64,000 bases of DNA from Rhizobium sp. Q54. Lineage in GTDB: Bacteria; Bacteroidota; Bacteroidia; Flavobacteriales; Flavobacteriaceae. The stretch spans positions 1 through 64,000 of the forward strand of contig CALQAH020000003.1 of NCBI GenBank assembly GCA_943328505.2. The letters are read 5' to 3'. The notes under the pieces are model-generated. The model was not told the DNA's origin. It ran no database searches and saw only the letters and a list, made by a program, of their open reading frames with translations. Shown piece after piece: positions 39,233 to 48,681 of this stretch. Positions within the stretch are counted from its first letter, which is position 1. Every line of letters begins with the position of its first letter. Both the position numbers and the translations under genes were made by a program.

Positions 39233-39616
39233 ATGGCAAAAGCAACTGCAAAAAAACGTAAAGTTATCGTTGAGTCAACTGGTGAAGCTCATATTAGCGC
39301 AACTTTTAATAACATCATTATTTCTTTAACCAACAAGAAAGGTGAAGTTATATCTTGGTCTTCAGCTGGTAAAATGGGTTTTAGAGGTTCTAAAAAGAAT
39401 ACTCCATACGCAGCTCAAATGGCAGCAGAAGATTGTTCAAAAGTAGCTCTTGAAGCTGGTTTGAAAAAAGTAAAAGTATATGTTAAAGGTCCAGGTAATG
39501 GAAGAGAATCTGCTATCAGATCTTTGCATAATGGTGGAATTGAAGTAACTGAAATCATTGACGTTACACCAATGCCTCACAACGGATGTCGTCCTCCTAA
39601 AAGACGTAGAGTTTAA
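39233..39616 (+). CDS. rpsK: 30S ribosomal protein S11
   Basis: Platform protein at the mRNA exit side, 127 residues (E. coli 129). It contains [19 protein letters not shown] and the C-terminal [18 protein letters not shown]. The 94-base gap after it carries a hairpin before rpsD. Confidence 0.99.
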   Translation: MAKATAKKRKVIVESTGEAHISATFNNIIISLTNKKGEVISWSSAGKMGFRGSKKNTPYAAQMAAEDCSKVALEAGLKKVKVYVKGPGNGRESAIRSLHNGGIEVTEIIDVTPMPHNGCRPPKRRRV

Positions 39617-39638
39617 TAAGTAATAATAGTATAACAAA

Positions 39639-39694
39639 AAGATAGATACTGTAGATTATCGAAGGATATGACCTGAATTCATAATCTCTATCTT
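39639..39694 (+). promoter_or_regulatory. Structured leader before rpsD, candidate S4-binding element
   Basis: AAGATAG (39639-39645) and AGATTAT (39653-39659) pair with CTATCTT (39688-39694) and ATAATCT (39681-39687), giving 14 pairs interrupted by a 7-base bulge on the 5' side. It sits 16 bases before rpsD. S4 autoregulates through a leader in E. coli and Bacillus, and leader candidates for S4 have been proposed in Bacteroidia. Whether this is the same element needs a covariance-model comparison. Confidence 0.5.
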
Positions 39695-39710
39695 AACTTA
39701 AATTTTTAAA

Positions 39711-40316
39711 ATGGCAAGATATACTGGTCCAAGTACAAGAATAGCGCGTAAATTTGGCGAAGCTATATTCGGAGATGATAAATCATTCGAAAAAAGAAAT
39801 TACCCTCCAGGACAACATGGAATGTCCAAAAAAAGAGGAAAAAAATCTGAATATGCAGTTCAGTTGATGGAAAAGCAAAAAGCGAAGTACAGCTACGGAA
39901 TTCTAGAGAAACAATTCAGAAACTTATTTAAAAAAGCAGCAGCTTCTAAAGGTGTAACAGGTGAAATCCTTTTACAATTATGTGAAGCACGTTTAGACAA
40001 CGTTGTTTTTAGAATGGGTATTGCTCCAACAAGAAGAGCAGCAAGACAAATCGTTTCTCACCGACATATTACCGTTAACGGTGAATTAGTAAACATCCCA
40101 TCTTTCCACTTAAAAGCGGGAGATAAAGTGGCTGTTCGTGAAAAATCAAAATCTGTTGAAGCTATCGAGCGTTCATTAGCCAATTCATCTCATGTATATG
40201 AGTGGATTACATGGAATAATGACACTATGGAAGGAACTTTCGTTTCTGTTCCTGCTAGATTGCAAATTCCAGAAAATATCAAAGAACAATTAATCGTAGA
40301 GTTGTACAACAAATAA
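39711..40316 (+). CDS. rpsD: 30S ribosomal protein S4
   Basis: Primary 16S rRNA-binding protein, 201 residues (E. coli 206). It starts [18 protein letters not shown]. The S4 RNA-binding domain contains [20 protein letters not shown] and [15 protein letters not shown]. The N-terminal zinc-binding cysteines of some S4 proteins are absent. rpoA follows after 21 bases. Confidence 0.99.
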   Translation: MARYTGPSTRIARKFGEAIFGDDKSFEKRNYPPGQHGMSKKRGKKSEYAVQLMEKQKAKYSYGILEKQFRNLFKKAAASKGVTGEILLQLCEARLDNVVFRMGIAPTRRAARQIVSHRHITVNGELVNIPSFHLKAGDKVAVREKSKSVEAIERSLANSSHVYEWITWNNDTMEGTFVSVPARLQIPENIKEQLIVELYNK

Positions 40317-40337
40317 TAATTGACATTCGTCTAAATT

Positions 40338-41330
40338 ATGGCAATATTTAATTTTCAGAAGCCCGATAAAGTTATCATGATCGATTCAACCGATTTTGAA
40401 GGTAAGTTTGAATTCAGACCTTTAGAACCTGGTTACGGATTGACCGTAGGTAATGCACTTAGAAGAGTTTTACTTTCTGCTTTAGAAGGTTATGCTATTA
40501 CATCTATCCGTATGGATGGTGTTGAGCATGAGTTTTCTACAATTTCAGGAGTAGTTGAAGACGTTACAGAAATTATCCTAAATCTTAAACAAGTACGTTT
40601 CAAACGTCAAATAGAAGATGTAGATAATGAAACTGTTACGATTTCAATTTCAGGTAAAAACCAAATTACTGCAGGTGATTTTCAAAAATTCATCTCTGGT
40701 TTTCAAGTTTTAAATCCAGATTTAGTGATTTGTAATTTAGATAGCAAAGTAAATCTAAACCTTGAATTAACTATCGAAAAAGGTAGAGGTTACGTTCCTG
40801 CTGAAGAAAACAAAAAGCAAAACGCTGCCATTGGTACAATATTTACAGACTCTATTTTTACTCCGGTAAAAAATGTAAAATACACCATTGAAAACTTCCG
40901 TGTTGAGCAAAAAACAGATTATGAAAAATTAGTTTTTGAAATCAAAACTGATGGTTCAATCAATCCAAAAGATGCCCTTACCGAAGCTGCAAAAGTTTTA
41001 ATTCATCACTTCATGTTATTCTCAGATGAGAGAATTACATTAGAAGCTGACGAAATAGCTCAAACAGAATCTTACGACGAAGAATCATTACACATGAGAC
41101 AATTGCTTAAAACGAAGCTTGTCGATATGGATTTATCAGTAAGAGCTTTAAACTGTTTGAAAGCAGCAGAAGTTGATACTTTGGGAGATTTAGTATCTTT
41201 CAATAAAAACGACCTTATGAAATTCCGTAATTTCGGTAAAAAATCTTTAACAGAACTTGATGAACTTGTTGCTGTAAAGAACTTAACCTTCGGAATGGAT
41301 TTAGGTAAATACAAATTAGATAAAGAATAA
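40338..41330 (+). CDS. rpoA: DNA-directed RNA polymerase subunit alpha
   Basis: Alpha subunit, 330 residues (E. coli 329). The N-terminal dimerisation domain contains [20 protein letters not shown]. The C-terminal domain has [20 protein letters not shown] and [15 protein letters not shown], the helix-hairpin-helix that contacts DNA and activators. It lies between rpsD and rplQ, with a 63-base gap to rplQ that can fold into a hairpin. Confidence 0.98.
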   Translation: MAIFNFQKPDKVIMIDSTDFEGKFEFRPLEPGYGLTVGNALRRVLLSALEGYAITSIRMDGVEHEFSTISGVVEDVTEIILNLKQVRFKRQIEDVDNETVTISISGKNQITAGDFQKFISGFQVLNPDLVICNLDSKVNLNLELTIEKGRGYVPAEENKKQNAAIGTIFTDSIFTPVKNVKYTIENFRVEQKTDYEKLVFEIKTDGSINPKDALTEAAKVLIHHFMLFSDERITLEADEIAQTESYDEESLHMRQLLKTKLVDMDLSVRALNCLKAAEVDTLGDLVSFNKNDLMKFRNFGKKSLTELDELVAVKNLTFGMDLGKYKLDKE

Positions 41331-41334
41331 ATAA

Positions 41335-41377
41335 CTTCATATTTTGCTCTCCAAAGAGGATTGTAGCAAGATGAAAG
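41335..41377 (+). promoter_or_regulatory. Hairpin between rpoA and rplQ
   Basis: CTTCAT (41335-41340), TTG and CTCT pair in order with ATGAAAG (41371-41377), CAA and AGAG, giving a nested stem with internal loops right before rplQ. No T-tract follows, so a leader or processing role is likelier than termination. This is inference. Confidence 0.3.
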
Positions 41378-41393
41378 TTTTAAAAAACACGTC

Positions 41394-42062
41394 ATGAGAC
41401 ACGGAAAAAAATTCAATCACCTTAGCAGACAGACTGGACATAGAAAATCTATGTTAGCCAATATGGCTTGTTCATTAATTGAGCACAAACGTATCAATAC
41501 TACTGTTGCTAAAGCAAAAGCGCTTAAACAATTTGTTGAGCCATTAATAACAAAATCAAAAGAAGATACTACGCACAACAGACGTATCGTGTTCGCTAAC
41601 CTAAGAAGCAAATATGCCGTAACTGATTTGTTCAGAGACGTAGCAGCTAAAGTAGGAGATCGTCCAGGTGGATATACTCGTATCATCAAAGTTGGAAACC
41701 GTTTGGGAGACAACGCCGATATGGCAATGATCGAGCTAGTAGATTTTAACGAACTATACAACGGAGGTAAAAAAGAAGAGAAAAAAGGAAGAACACGTCG
41801 TGCTAAGAAAACGAGTGCGCCAGTTGCAACTCCTGCAGCTCCTGCTCCAGTTGTAGAAGAAGTTGTTGACTCGAGCGAAAGCGAACAGGCGGAGCAAACT
41901 CCAGTTGCTGAAGTGGAAACTCCTGCTGCAGAAGTAGAAACTCCAGAAGTTGTTGAAGAAACTCCAGTTGCAGAAGTTGAAGAGACTCCAGCTGATGAAG
42001 TTGAAGAGACTCCAGCGGACGAAGCTCCAGCTGACGAAGAATCTAAAGAAGAAAAAGAATAA
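41394..42062 (+). CDS. rplQ: 50S ribosomal protein L17 with long acidic C-terminal extension
   Basis: Large-subunit protein; residues 1-122 are a normal L17 ([59 protein letters not shown]). E. coli L17 has 127 residues in total, whereas this one has 222. The extra 100 begin with a basic stretch ([18 protein letters not shown]) and continue as an A/P/V/E-rich acidic tail with repeats such as PVAEVE and EETPADEVE. The tail looks disordered; its role is unknown. A strong terminator follows. Confidence 0.97.
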   Translation: MRHGKKFNHLSRQTGHRKSMLANMACSLIEHKRINTTVAKAKALKQFVEPLITKSKEDTTHNRRIVFANLRSKYAVTDLFRDVAAKVGDRPGGYTRIIKVGNRLGDNADMAMIELVDFNELYNGGKKEEKKGRTRRAKKTSAPVATPAAPAPVVEEVVDSSESEQAEQTPVAEVETPAAEVETPEVVEETPVAEVEETPADEVEETPADEAPADEESKEEKE

Positions 42063-42083
42063 TGAATTCGATTTCATGAATAT

Positions 42084-42118
42084 AAAAGGATAAGCTATTT
42101 AGTTTATCCTTTTTTTTT
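42084..42118 (+). terminator. Terminator of the ribosomal protein cluster
   Basis: AAAAGGATAA (42084-42093) pairs with TTATCCTTTT (42104-42113) and runs into eight or more T residues, a typical rho-independent terminator 22 bases after rplQ. Confidence 0.85.
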
Positions 42119-42197
42119 GCTCAAAATCGAAAACTCAATTTTTAAAGAATGTTTATAAACTATTATAAATCTTTTCTAAAATTAAAGAGTAAATAAA

Positions 42198-42205
42198 TAA
42201 ATTTG
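42198..42205 (+). promoter_or_regulatory. Candidate promoter -7 element of carA
   Basis: TAAATTTG fits TAnnTTTG and is followed by CAACAC. The TTG upstream element is missing at the expected spacing. Initiation near 42212 would leave a leader of about 115 nt that contains a repeat. Confidence 0.45.
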
Positions 42206-42221
42206 CAACACATAACTAACT

Positions 42222-42309
42222 ACAAATGACTTGAGCGAAGCGACTGCAAGAGACCATTAAAAAACAATAACTACAACAAATGACTTGAGCTTGCGAAAGC
42301 ATGACTCAA
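42222..42309 (+). repeat. Direct repeat with hairpins in the carA leader
   Basis: ACAAATGACTTGAGC occurs at 42222-42236 and 42276-42290. The second copy opens a hairpin in which TTGAG (42285-42289) pairs with CTCAA (42305-42309) around TGC-GAAA-GCA. The first copy can form a weaker stem (CTTG with CAAG). It lies in the predicted 5' leader of carA; function unknown. Confidence 0.5.
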
Positions 42310-42326
42310 TATAAATATAAACTGGA

Positions 42327-43448
42327 ATGAAATACACGACACGACCACAAGCCATTTTACTACTCGCTGACGGAACCCTTTTTTACGGAAAATCTATTGG
42401 AATCTCAGGAACTACCTTTGGAGAAGTTTGTTTTAATACAGGAATGACAGGTTATCAAGAGATATTCACTGATCCATCCTATTTTGGTCAAATTATGGTA
42501 GCCACTAATCCTCACATTGGGAATTACGGTGTAAACGCTGATGAAGTAGAATCAGATAAAATAATGATATCGGGTTTAGTATGTAAAAACTTTAGCTTTA
42601 ATCATTCCAGAGCCAATTCCGAAGGGAATCTGTATGACTATTTTGAGAAACAAAACCTAGTTTGTATATCTGATGTGGATACACGTGCCTTGGTAAGTTA
42701 CATCCGCGATAACGGTGCGCAAAATGCAGTCATTTGTACCGACGGAACTTCTGTGGAAGAATTAAAAAAACAACTAGAAATCGTTCCCGAAATGAATGGT
42801 TTGGAATTGGCTTCTAAAGTTTCTACAACCATACCTTATTTCTTTGGAAATGAAAATGCCAAATACAAAATTGCCGCACTCGATTTAGGTATCAAAATAA
42901 ACATATTGAGAAATCTTGCCAAAAGAGACTGCTACATCAAAGTGTTTCCCTATAACACACCTTTCGAAGATTTAAAAGCATTTCATCCAGATGGCTATTT
43001 TCTATCCAATGGTCCTGGAGATCCCGAACCTTTATTTGGTGTTCAGGAAGTAGCAAAACAATTGATTGCAAGTGACAAACCGGTATTCGGGATTTGTTTA
43101 GGGCATCAAATTATTGGATTAGCCAACGGAATTTCAACCTATAAAATGTTTAACGGACACAGAGGCATCAATCATCCTGTAATGAATGTATTGACTGGAA
43201 AAGGCGAAATCACTTCGCAAAACCACGGATTTGCTGTCAGCAGAGAGGAGTTAGAAAAACATCCTGATCTAGAAATTACCCATTATCATATTAATGACAA
43301 TACTGTGGCTGGAATGAAAATGAAATCTAAAAATTGTTTCTCGGTGCAATACCATCCGGAAGCAAGTCCTGGACCACATGATTCAAGTTATTTGTTTGAT
43401 GAATTTATAGAAAATATTACGAATGCAAAAAAAACGCAAGCGGTTTAA
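42327..43448 (+). CDS. carA: Carbamoyl-phosphate synthase small subunit
   Basis: Glutamine amidotransferase subunit that supplies ammonia to CarB for carbamoyl phosphate, the precursor of arginine and pyrimidines. The 373-residue protein has the N-terminal CarA domain (LLLADGTLFYGKSIG, FNTGMTGYQEIFTDPSY) and a class I glutaminase domain. The nucleophile is C257 in GICLGHQIIGLA and the His/Glu pair lies in VQYHPEASPGP. carB is not adjacent. It follows the ribosomal cluster but has its own promoter and leader. Confidence 0.97.
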   Translation: MKYTTRPQAILLLADGTLFYGKSIGISGTTFGEVCFNTGMTGYQEIFTDPSYFGQIMVATNPHIGNYGVNADEVESDKIMISGLVCKNFSFNHSRANSEGNLYDYFEKQNLVCISDVDTRALVSYIRDNGAQNAVICTDGTSVEELKKQLEIVPEMNGLELASKVSTTIPYFFGNENAKYKIAALDLGIKINILRNLAKRDCYIKVFPYNTPFEDLKAFHPDGYFLSNGPGDPEPLFGVQEVAKQLIASDKPVFGICLGHQIIGLANGISTYKMFNGHRGINHPVMNVLTGKGEITSQNHGFAVSREELEKHPDLEITHYHINDNTVAGMKMKSKNCFSVQYHPEASPGPHDSSYLFDEFIENITNAKKTQAV

Positions 43449-43459
43449 GACACTAAAAC

Positions 43460-43474
43460 GTTATCGTTGATAAC
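43460..43474 (+). other. Short perfect hairpin after carA
   Basis: GTTATC-GTT-GATAAC forms a six-pair stem 12 bases after the carA stop, extended by AAA/TTT after one mismatch. It could be a weak terminator or an operator; only the inverted repeat itself is certain. Confidence 0.35.
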
Positions 43475-43491
43475 ATTTATAGTTTTCATTA

Positions 43492-43519
43492 TTGCAACAA
43501 TTCAGATAGAATATCTTTG
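43492..43519 (+). promoter_or_regulatory. Candidate promoter of eno
   Basis: TTG (43492-43494) and TATCTTTG (43512-43519) are separated by 17 bases, slightly short of the usual spacing. The predicted leader before the eno ATG is about 55 nt. Confidence 0.45.
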
Positions 43520-43541
43520 TAATAATAAACCTTTTTGTTAA

Positions 43542-44876
<1,335 letters not shown>

Positions 44877-44894
44877 TAGTATTTCTGTGAATAA

Positions 44895-44930
44895 AAAAAC
44901 CTTTGAATTTTCAAAGGTTCTTTATTTTTT
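44895..44930. terminator. Bidirectional terminator between eno and a lipoprotein gene
   Basis: AACCTTTGA (44898-44906) pairs with TCAAAGGTT (44911-44919), flanked by an A-tract on the left and T-rich sequence on the right. It lies between convergent genes and can work on both strands. Confidence 0.8.
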
Positions 44931-44932
44931 AA

Positions 44933-45436
44933 TTATTCTTTCTTAGCGTCTTTGGGTAAGTTAGATGCTGCCATATCTCTAACACAATAGTATTTACTGC
45001 CTACTTTTTTGAATACACTGATGTAATTACCGCTTCTTTGTAGTGTATTGGTGGAATCTACAATTCTGTAGGCGCCAATTTCTACCACTTGATTGCCATC
45101 ATTGGAAACGTGCACTTCATTGGTTGTATTTGTAAGTTTAAAGCCTTTCGGAAACGCCGCAATATCCTGTCGAATAGAATTGTCAATGGCTGTTTTTCCT
45201 ACCAAAGCCGATGCGTTTTGAGAATAGGTAATGGCGTCTTTATCATAATATTCTAACGACTCCATGTTTCCCGAATTATAGGCTGCAGTAAAGGCATTTT
45301 CCATACTTTGAATTTCTTTCTTAATTTGATCGTTGTCAACAACGACAACTTCAAGTTCTTCCTTTTTTGGATTACAAGCAATCATCAAAGTCGCAATGCT
45401 AGCGAATACCATACTTTTTACAATCTTGTTTTTCAT
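44933..45436 (-). CDS. SnoaL/DUF4440-like lipoprotein
   Basis: A 167-residue lipoprotein. The signal peptide ends in the lipobox LMIAC (lipidated C20). The mature part has a cone-shaped NTF2-like pattern typical of DUF4440/SnoaL proteins: an N-terminal helix (IKKEIQSMENAFTAAYNSGN), DKDAITYSQNA, and two strands near the end (GNYISVFKKVGSKYYCVRDM). Such domains bind small molecules or act in unknown roles; no catalytic residues can be claimed. It is a single gene with the terminator shared with eno. Confidence 0.82.
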   Translation of the reverse strand: MKNKIVKSMVFASIATLMIACNPKKEELEVVVVDNDQIKKEIQSMENAFTAAYNSGNMESLEYYDKDAITYSQNASALVGKTAIDNSIRQDIAAFPKGFKLTNTTNEVHVSNDGNQVVEIGAYRIVDSTNTLQRSGNYISVFKKVGSKYYCVRDMAASNLPKDAKKE

Positions 45437-45592
45437 AATTATAGTGATTAAAAGTTATAAATAATGAATGTTAAGTCAGATTGGGAATTTAAATTTACTT
45501 ATAATTTATTGAAAATCAGTAGTAATTTTTATTTTTTTGAAATGACAAAGTGTTTCTAATAGTAGTTAAAGATTAAAAAAATTAAATGTTGA

Positions 45593-46720
45593 CTATAGTT
45601 TCAATACTCTTTCCACAGCATTTTGAAGCGTCGTATCCTCTTTGGCAAAACAAAATCGGATGCATAGTGTTTGTTTGGCATCAGCATAAAAGGGCGATAA
45701 CGGAATCGTAGCCACACCAAATTCGGTAACCAATCGTTTGGTGAATTCTAAATCGTTTTCATTGGAAATAGCGGCATACGATGCCAATTGAAAATAAGAA
45801 CCTTCACAAGGCAATAACTCAAATCTAGTTTCTTGAAGTAAGCCACGAAAAAAATCTCTTTTTTGTTGGTAAAAAGTACGTAGGTCAGAAACCTTAACAC
45901 TATCCAAATAATCATTAATAGCATATTGCGCAACGCTATTCACACTGAAAACCAAATACTGATGCACTTTCTTAATCTCTTGCATCAACTGTTCGGGAGC
46001 GATAAGATAGCCCATTTTCCAACCCGTGATGTGAAAGGATTTTCCAAACGAAGAAACTGCGATACTTCTATTCCAAAGTTTTGGTCGATGGTGTATCGAA
46101 ATATGTTGGTGCTCAAACGTAATGTATTCATAAACTTCATCCGAAAGCACAATCACATTAGGATACAAATCCAATAGTTGCTCCAATTGAACAAAGTCAT
46201 TTTCATTCCAAATTCTACCCGAAGGATTATGCGGATTGTTGGTGATAATCATTCGGGTTTTGGCATTCATGGCATTGCTAATAGCTTCCCAATTCGGGGT
46301 AAAATCATCCTTCAAGTTGATACGAATGGGTTTGGCATGGCACAAAACCACTGGCGTTTCATAACAATCGTAACTTGGATCCAAAATAATCACTTCTTCA
46401 TTTTGATGCACCAAGGCTTGAATGGCTGCAAAAATCCCTTCGGTAGCGCCAGCAGTAATTAAAATATCGGTATCTGGATTTACTTTTCTAGAATAAGATT
46501 TTTGGGTAAGTGTTGCAATTTTTTCCAATAAAGGAGGAAAACCTGCCATGGGTAAATATTGATGCACTTCTTCCAATGCCCATTTAGCCAAACTGTTTTT
46601 CAACGGTTTGTCTACAGGGAAATTTGGAAAACCTTGGGAAAGATTGATGGCATTGTACTCTTTTGCCATTTGTGACATTAGGGTAAAGATAGTCGTGCTT
46701 ACATTTGGAAATTTGGACAT
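45593..46720 (-). CDS. Methionine-type aminotransferase (class I/II PLP enzyme)
   Basis: Cytoplasmic fold-type I aminotransferase of 375 residues. The PLP lysine is K227 in SSFGKSFHITGWKMGY. PLP contacts are N165 (in NNPHNPSG) and D194 with Y197 (in LSDEVYEYI). The N-terminal INLSQGFPNFPVD and the overall pattern fit the group of E. coli YbdL (methionine aminotransferase) and kynurenine aminotransferases. The exact substrate is inferred; keto-methylthiobutyrate to methionine is the best guess. It stands alone on the minus strand, with 156 bases to the lipoprotein gene downstream. Confidence 0.88.
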   Translation of the reverse strand: MSKFPNVSTTIFTLMSQMAKEYNAINLSQGFPNFPVDKPLKNSLAKWALEEVHQYLPMAGFPPLLEKIATLTQKSYSRKVNPDTDILITAGATEGIFAAIQALVHQNEEVIILDPSYDCYETPVVLCHAKPIRINLKDDFTPNWEAISNAMNAKTRMIITNNPHNPSGRIWNENDFVQLEQLLDLYPNVIVLSDEVYEYITFEHQHISIHHRPKLWNRSIAVSSFGKSFHITGWKMGYLIAPEQLMQEIKKVHQYLVFSVNSVAQYAINDYLDSVKVSDLRTFYQQKRDFFRGLLQETRFELLPCEGSYFQLASYAAISNENDLEFTKRLVTEFGVATIPLSPFYADAKQTLCIRFCFAKEDTTLQNAVERVLKL

Positions 46721-46844
46721 TATAAAGAAGGATCTTGATTTTGTTCAAATTTATGAAAATCAAGGCAACTTTCAATAAAGGAGTGTTTTAAGTAGTAAAT
46801 TTTAATTAAGAATATTAAAAATCTATTTGGTATGTTTTATAAAC

Positions 46845-47867
46845 TTATATAGAAGTAACCGTTGGACTCGCTATAGCACTATTGACGGAAGCTGTAATTT
46901 CAGCTATAAGTTTGGACAGTACTTTATTGTCTTTTCCTTTAGTCATTATGGTTAGCAAATAGGATTTGTTATTCAAGTAAATAATGGCCGATTCATGCAG
47001 TTGTATTTCTTGTGGATTCCCTGATTCTCCAAATTTATGAATCAGTTTGGTGTTTTTAGGCAGTCCTTTTACAATACCGTCTTTAAATTCACACTTACTC
47101 AGTAACTCAGCTGCAAATTCCGAGTTGTCTCTGTTTAAATAACTAGCATTATACAACGTTCTCATAAAAAGGGAATACTGTTGCACATTAAAAAAATACT
47201 GTTGCGCATTAACTACTGGTTCCTCTAATCCTAAATCAGAAAATAATTTTTTAAAAATTGTAACATCCAAACTGGTAAACAAAAGTGCTGTTGCATTGTT
47301 ATCTGAATATTCAATCATGTATTTTAAAAGCTCCCGAATTTTGTATTTCTTGCCAATTTGAATGCTTTTAGCAGTAAAAGCTACGTCTTTATTGATGGCA
47401 AATGGTTTTGAATAGGTTAACTCTTTGTCTAAAGATCCGGGTTTTTCTTCATTCATTCGCAAATAAGCAATTAATACAGGTACTTTGAATAAAGAACCCG
47501 GTTCATATTGCACGACTTCATTTACTACTGTCCAATCATTATATTCATAATCTCTAACATACACTGATGCTGCAGTTACATTTTGAAATTTGGTATAGTT
47601 AGCGATGATGTCTTGAATCGTGTTTTTCACATCACTCAAACGTTCGGATGGGCAATCTTCGTCTGTAAAAAGTATGGGTTTGATAAACTGATAGCCTTCC
47701 ATTCTTTTAATGGTAGTAGCACAAGATGGTGAAGTAGCGTTGTTTTTAGATAAGGTATCTGAATTTTTTTTAAAAGAAAGGGTTATAAATAAAGTTACTG
47801 CAATAGTTATCACAAATAAACCAATAGTATAGTAAAAAGGAATTTTCTTTAAAATTATAGATTTCAT
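46845..47867 (-). CDS. Membrane-anchored class A beta-lactamase-like serine hydrolase
   Basis: A 340-residue protein with an uncleaved-looking N-terminal transmembrane segment (about residues 12-30) and a periplasmic serine hydrolase domain. Active-site motifs of the class A type are visible: S125-L-F-K128 (SxxK), S188-D-N190 (SDN) and K278-F-G280 where class A enzymes have KTG or KSG. The fold assignment is firm. The unusual third box and the membrane anchor make a role on peptidoglycan or another substrate as likely as beta-lactam resistance, so no resistance is claimed. Confidence 0.8.
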   Translation of the reverse strand: MKSIILKKIPFYYTIGLFVITIAVTLFITLSFKKNSDTLSKNNATSPSCATTIKRMEGYQFIKPILFTDEDCPSERLSDVKNTIQDIIANYTKFQNVTAASVYVRDYEYNDWTVVNEVVQYEPGSLFKVPVLIAYLRMNEEKPGSLDKELTYSKPFAINKDVAFTAKSIQIGKKYKIRELLKYMIEYSDNNATALLFTSLDVTIFKKLFSDLGLEEPVVNAQQYFFNVQQYSLFMRTLYNASYLNRDNSEFAAELLSKCEFKDGIVKGLPKNTKLIHKFGESGNPQEIQLHESAIIYLNNKSYLLTIMTKGKDNKVLSKLIAEITASVNSAIASPTVTSI

Positions 47868-48017
47868 AAAAATATATGATTAAATTTAGGGATTACAAAT
47901 ATATGTATTCATTATCTAAGAAATGAGCAATATTGTTTATGTAAATGTTAAATTTTATAGTAATTTAATAATCAAGTTACTAAAGTATTTCCCATTACTG
48001 ATTTTAAATCACCTACC

Positions 48018-48036
48018 TTGACAAAATACTTGTCAA
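48018..48036. promoter_or_regulatory. Palindrome upstream of the 2OG-Fe(II) oxygenase gene
   Basis: TTGACAA (48018-48024) and TTGTCAA (48030-48036) form a perfect seven-base dyad with a 5-base spacer, ending 19 bases before the ATG. Its size suits a dimeric regulator. No regulator gene is adjacent. Confidence 0.4.
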
Positions 48037-48055
48037 ATCAAGTTGTGCCTGTGTG

Positions 48056-48646
48056 ATGGATGCTAGTTTTGAAACCTTGATTGCGAGTTATATTGAAAAC
48101 AAAGTGGGAATTTCCAACCATTTTTTGAGTGATGGGTTATGCCAACACCTGAAAGCCAATTTAGAAACTTTAAACGCCAACAATTTGCTACTAAAAGCAG
48201 GCGTTGGTAACGACAGTAAGCTACAACACAATAGCCTTATTCGAAGCGATACCATTTATTGGCTAGATAAAAAGCACAACAACATTCATGAAAATGAATT
48301 CTTTGAAAAGATAGAAGCGTTTATACTTTACTTAAACCAGAGTTGCTATGCCGGAATTACCGATTATGAATTTCATTATTCGTTGTATGAAGCGGGCGAT
48401 TTTTACAAAAAACACCTCGACCAATTTCAAGACAACTCCAGCCGACAGTACTCCATGATTAGCTACCTCAATGCCGATTGGGAAACCAAAGACGGTGGCG
48501 AATTGCAAATTTACCAAACCAACAACAACCAAACCATTGCGCCCACACAAGGGAAAACGGTTTTCTTTAAAAGCAACGAATTGGAACACGAGGTTTTGGT
48601 TACCAATGAGCGACGGATGAGTGTTACGGGGTGGTTGAAGCGGTAG
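48056..48646 (+). CDS. 2-oxoglutarate/Fe(II)-dependent oxygenase
   Basis: A 196-residue oxygenase of the 2OG-Fe(II) superfamily, of the prolyl 4-hydroxylase-like kind. The iron ligands are H120 and D122 (in YKKHLDQF) and H179 (in ELEHEV); the 2-oxoglutarate arginine is R188 (in RRMSVTGW). The conserved YLNADWETKDGGELQIY is typical. The substrate is unknown. The ATG at 48056 is preferred to the GTG directly before it. It is transcribed away from the serine hydrolase gene, with a palindrome just upstream. GC content looks somewhat higher than in its neighbours, by eye only. Confidence 0.85.
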   Translation: MDASFETLIASYIENKVGISNHFLSDGLCQHLKANLETLNANNLLLKAGVGNDSKLQHNSLIRSDTIYWLDKKHNNIHENEFFEKIEAFILYLNQSCYAGITDYEFHYSLYEAGDFYKKHLDQFQDNSSRQYSMISYLNADWETKDGGELQIYQTNNNQTIAPTQGKTVFFKSNELEHEVLVTNERRMSVTGWLKR

Positions 48647-48681
48647 AGAAAAGTTATGAATTATTTTAAAATCAATCCATA

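Noticed and set aside
41754..42077. Phe/Ser/Trp-rich minus-strand frame
   Set aside because: It is the complement of the GAA/GTT-rich L17 tail; the composition is explained by that gene.
46845..47867. Beta-lactamase resistance gene
   Set aside because: The third active-site box and membrane anchor differ from true class A enzymes; only a serine hydrolase can be supported.
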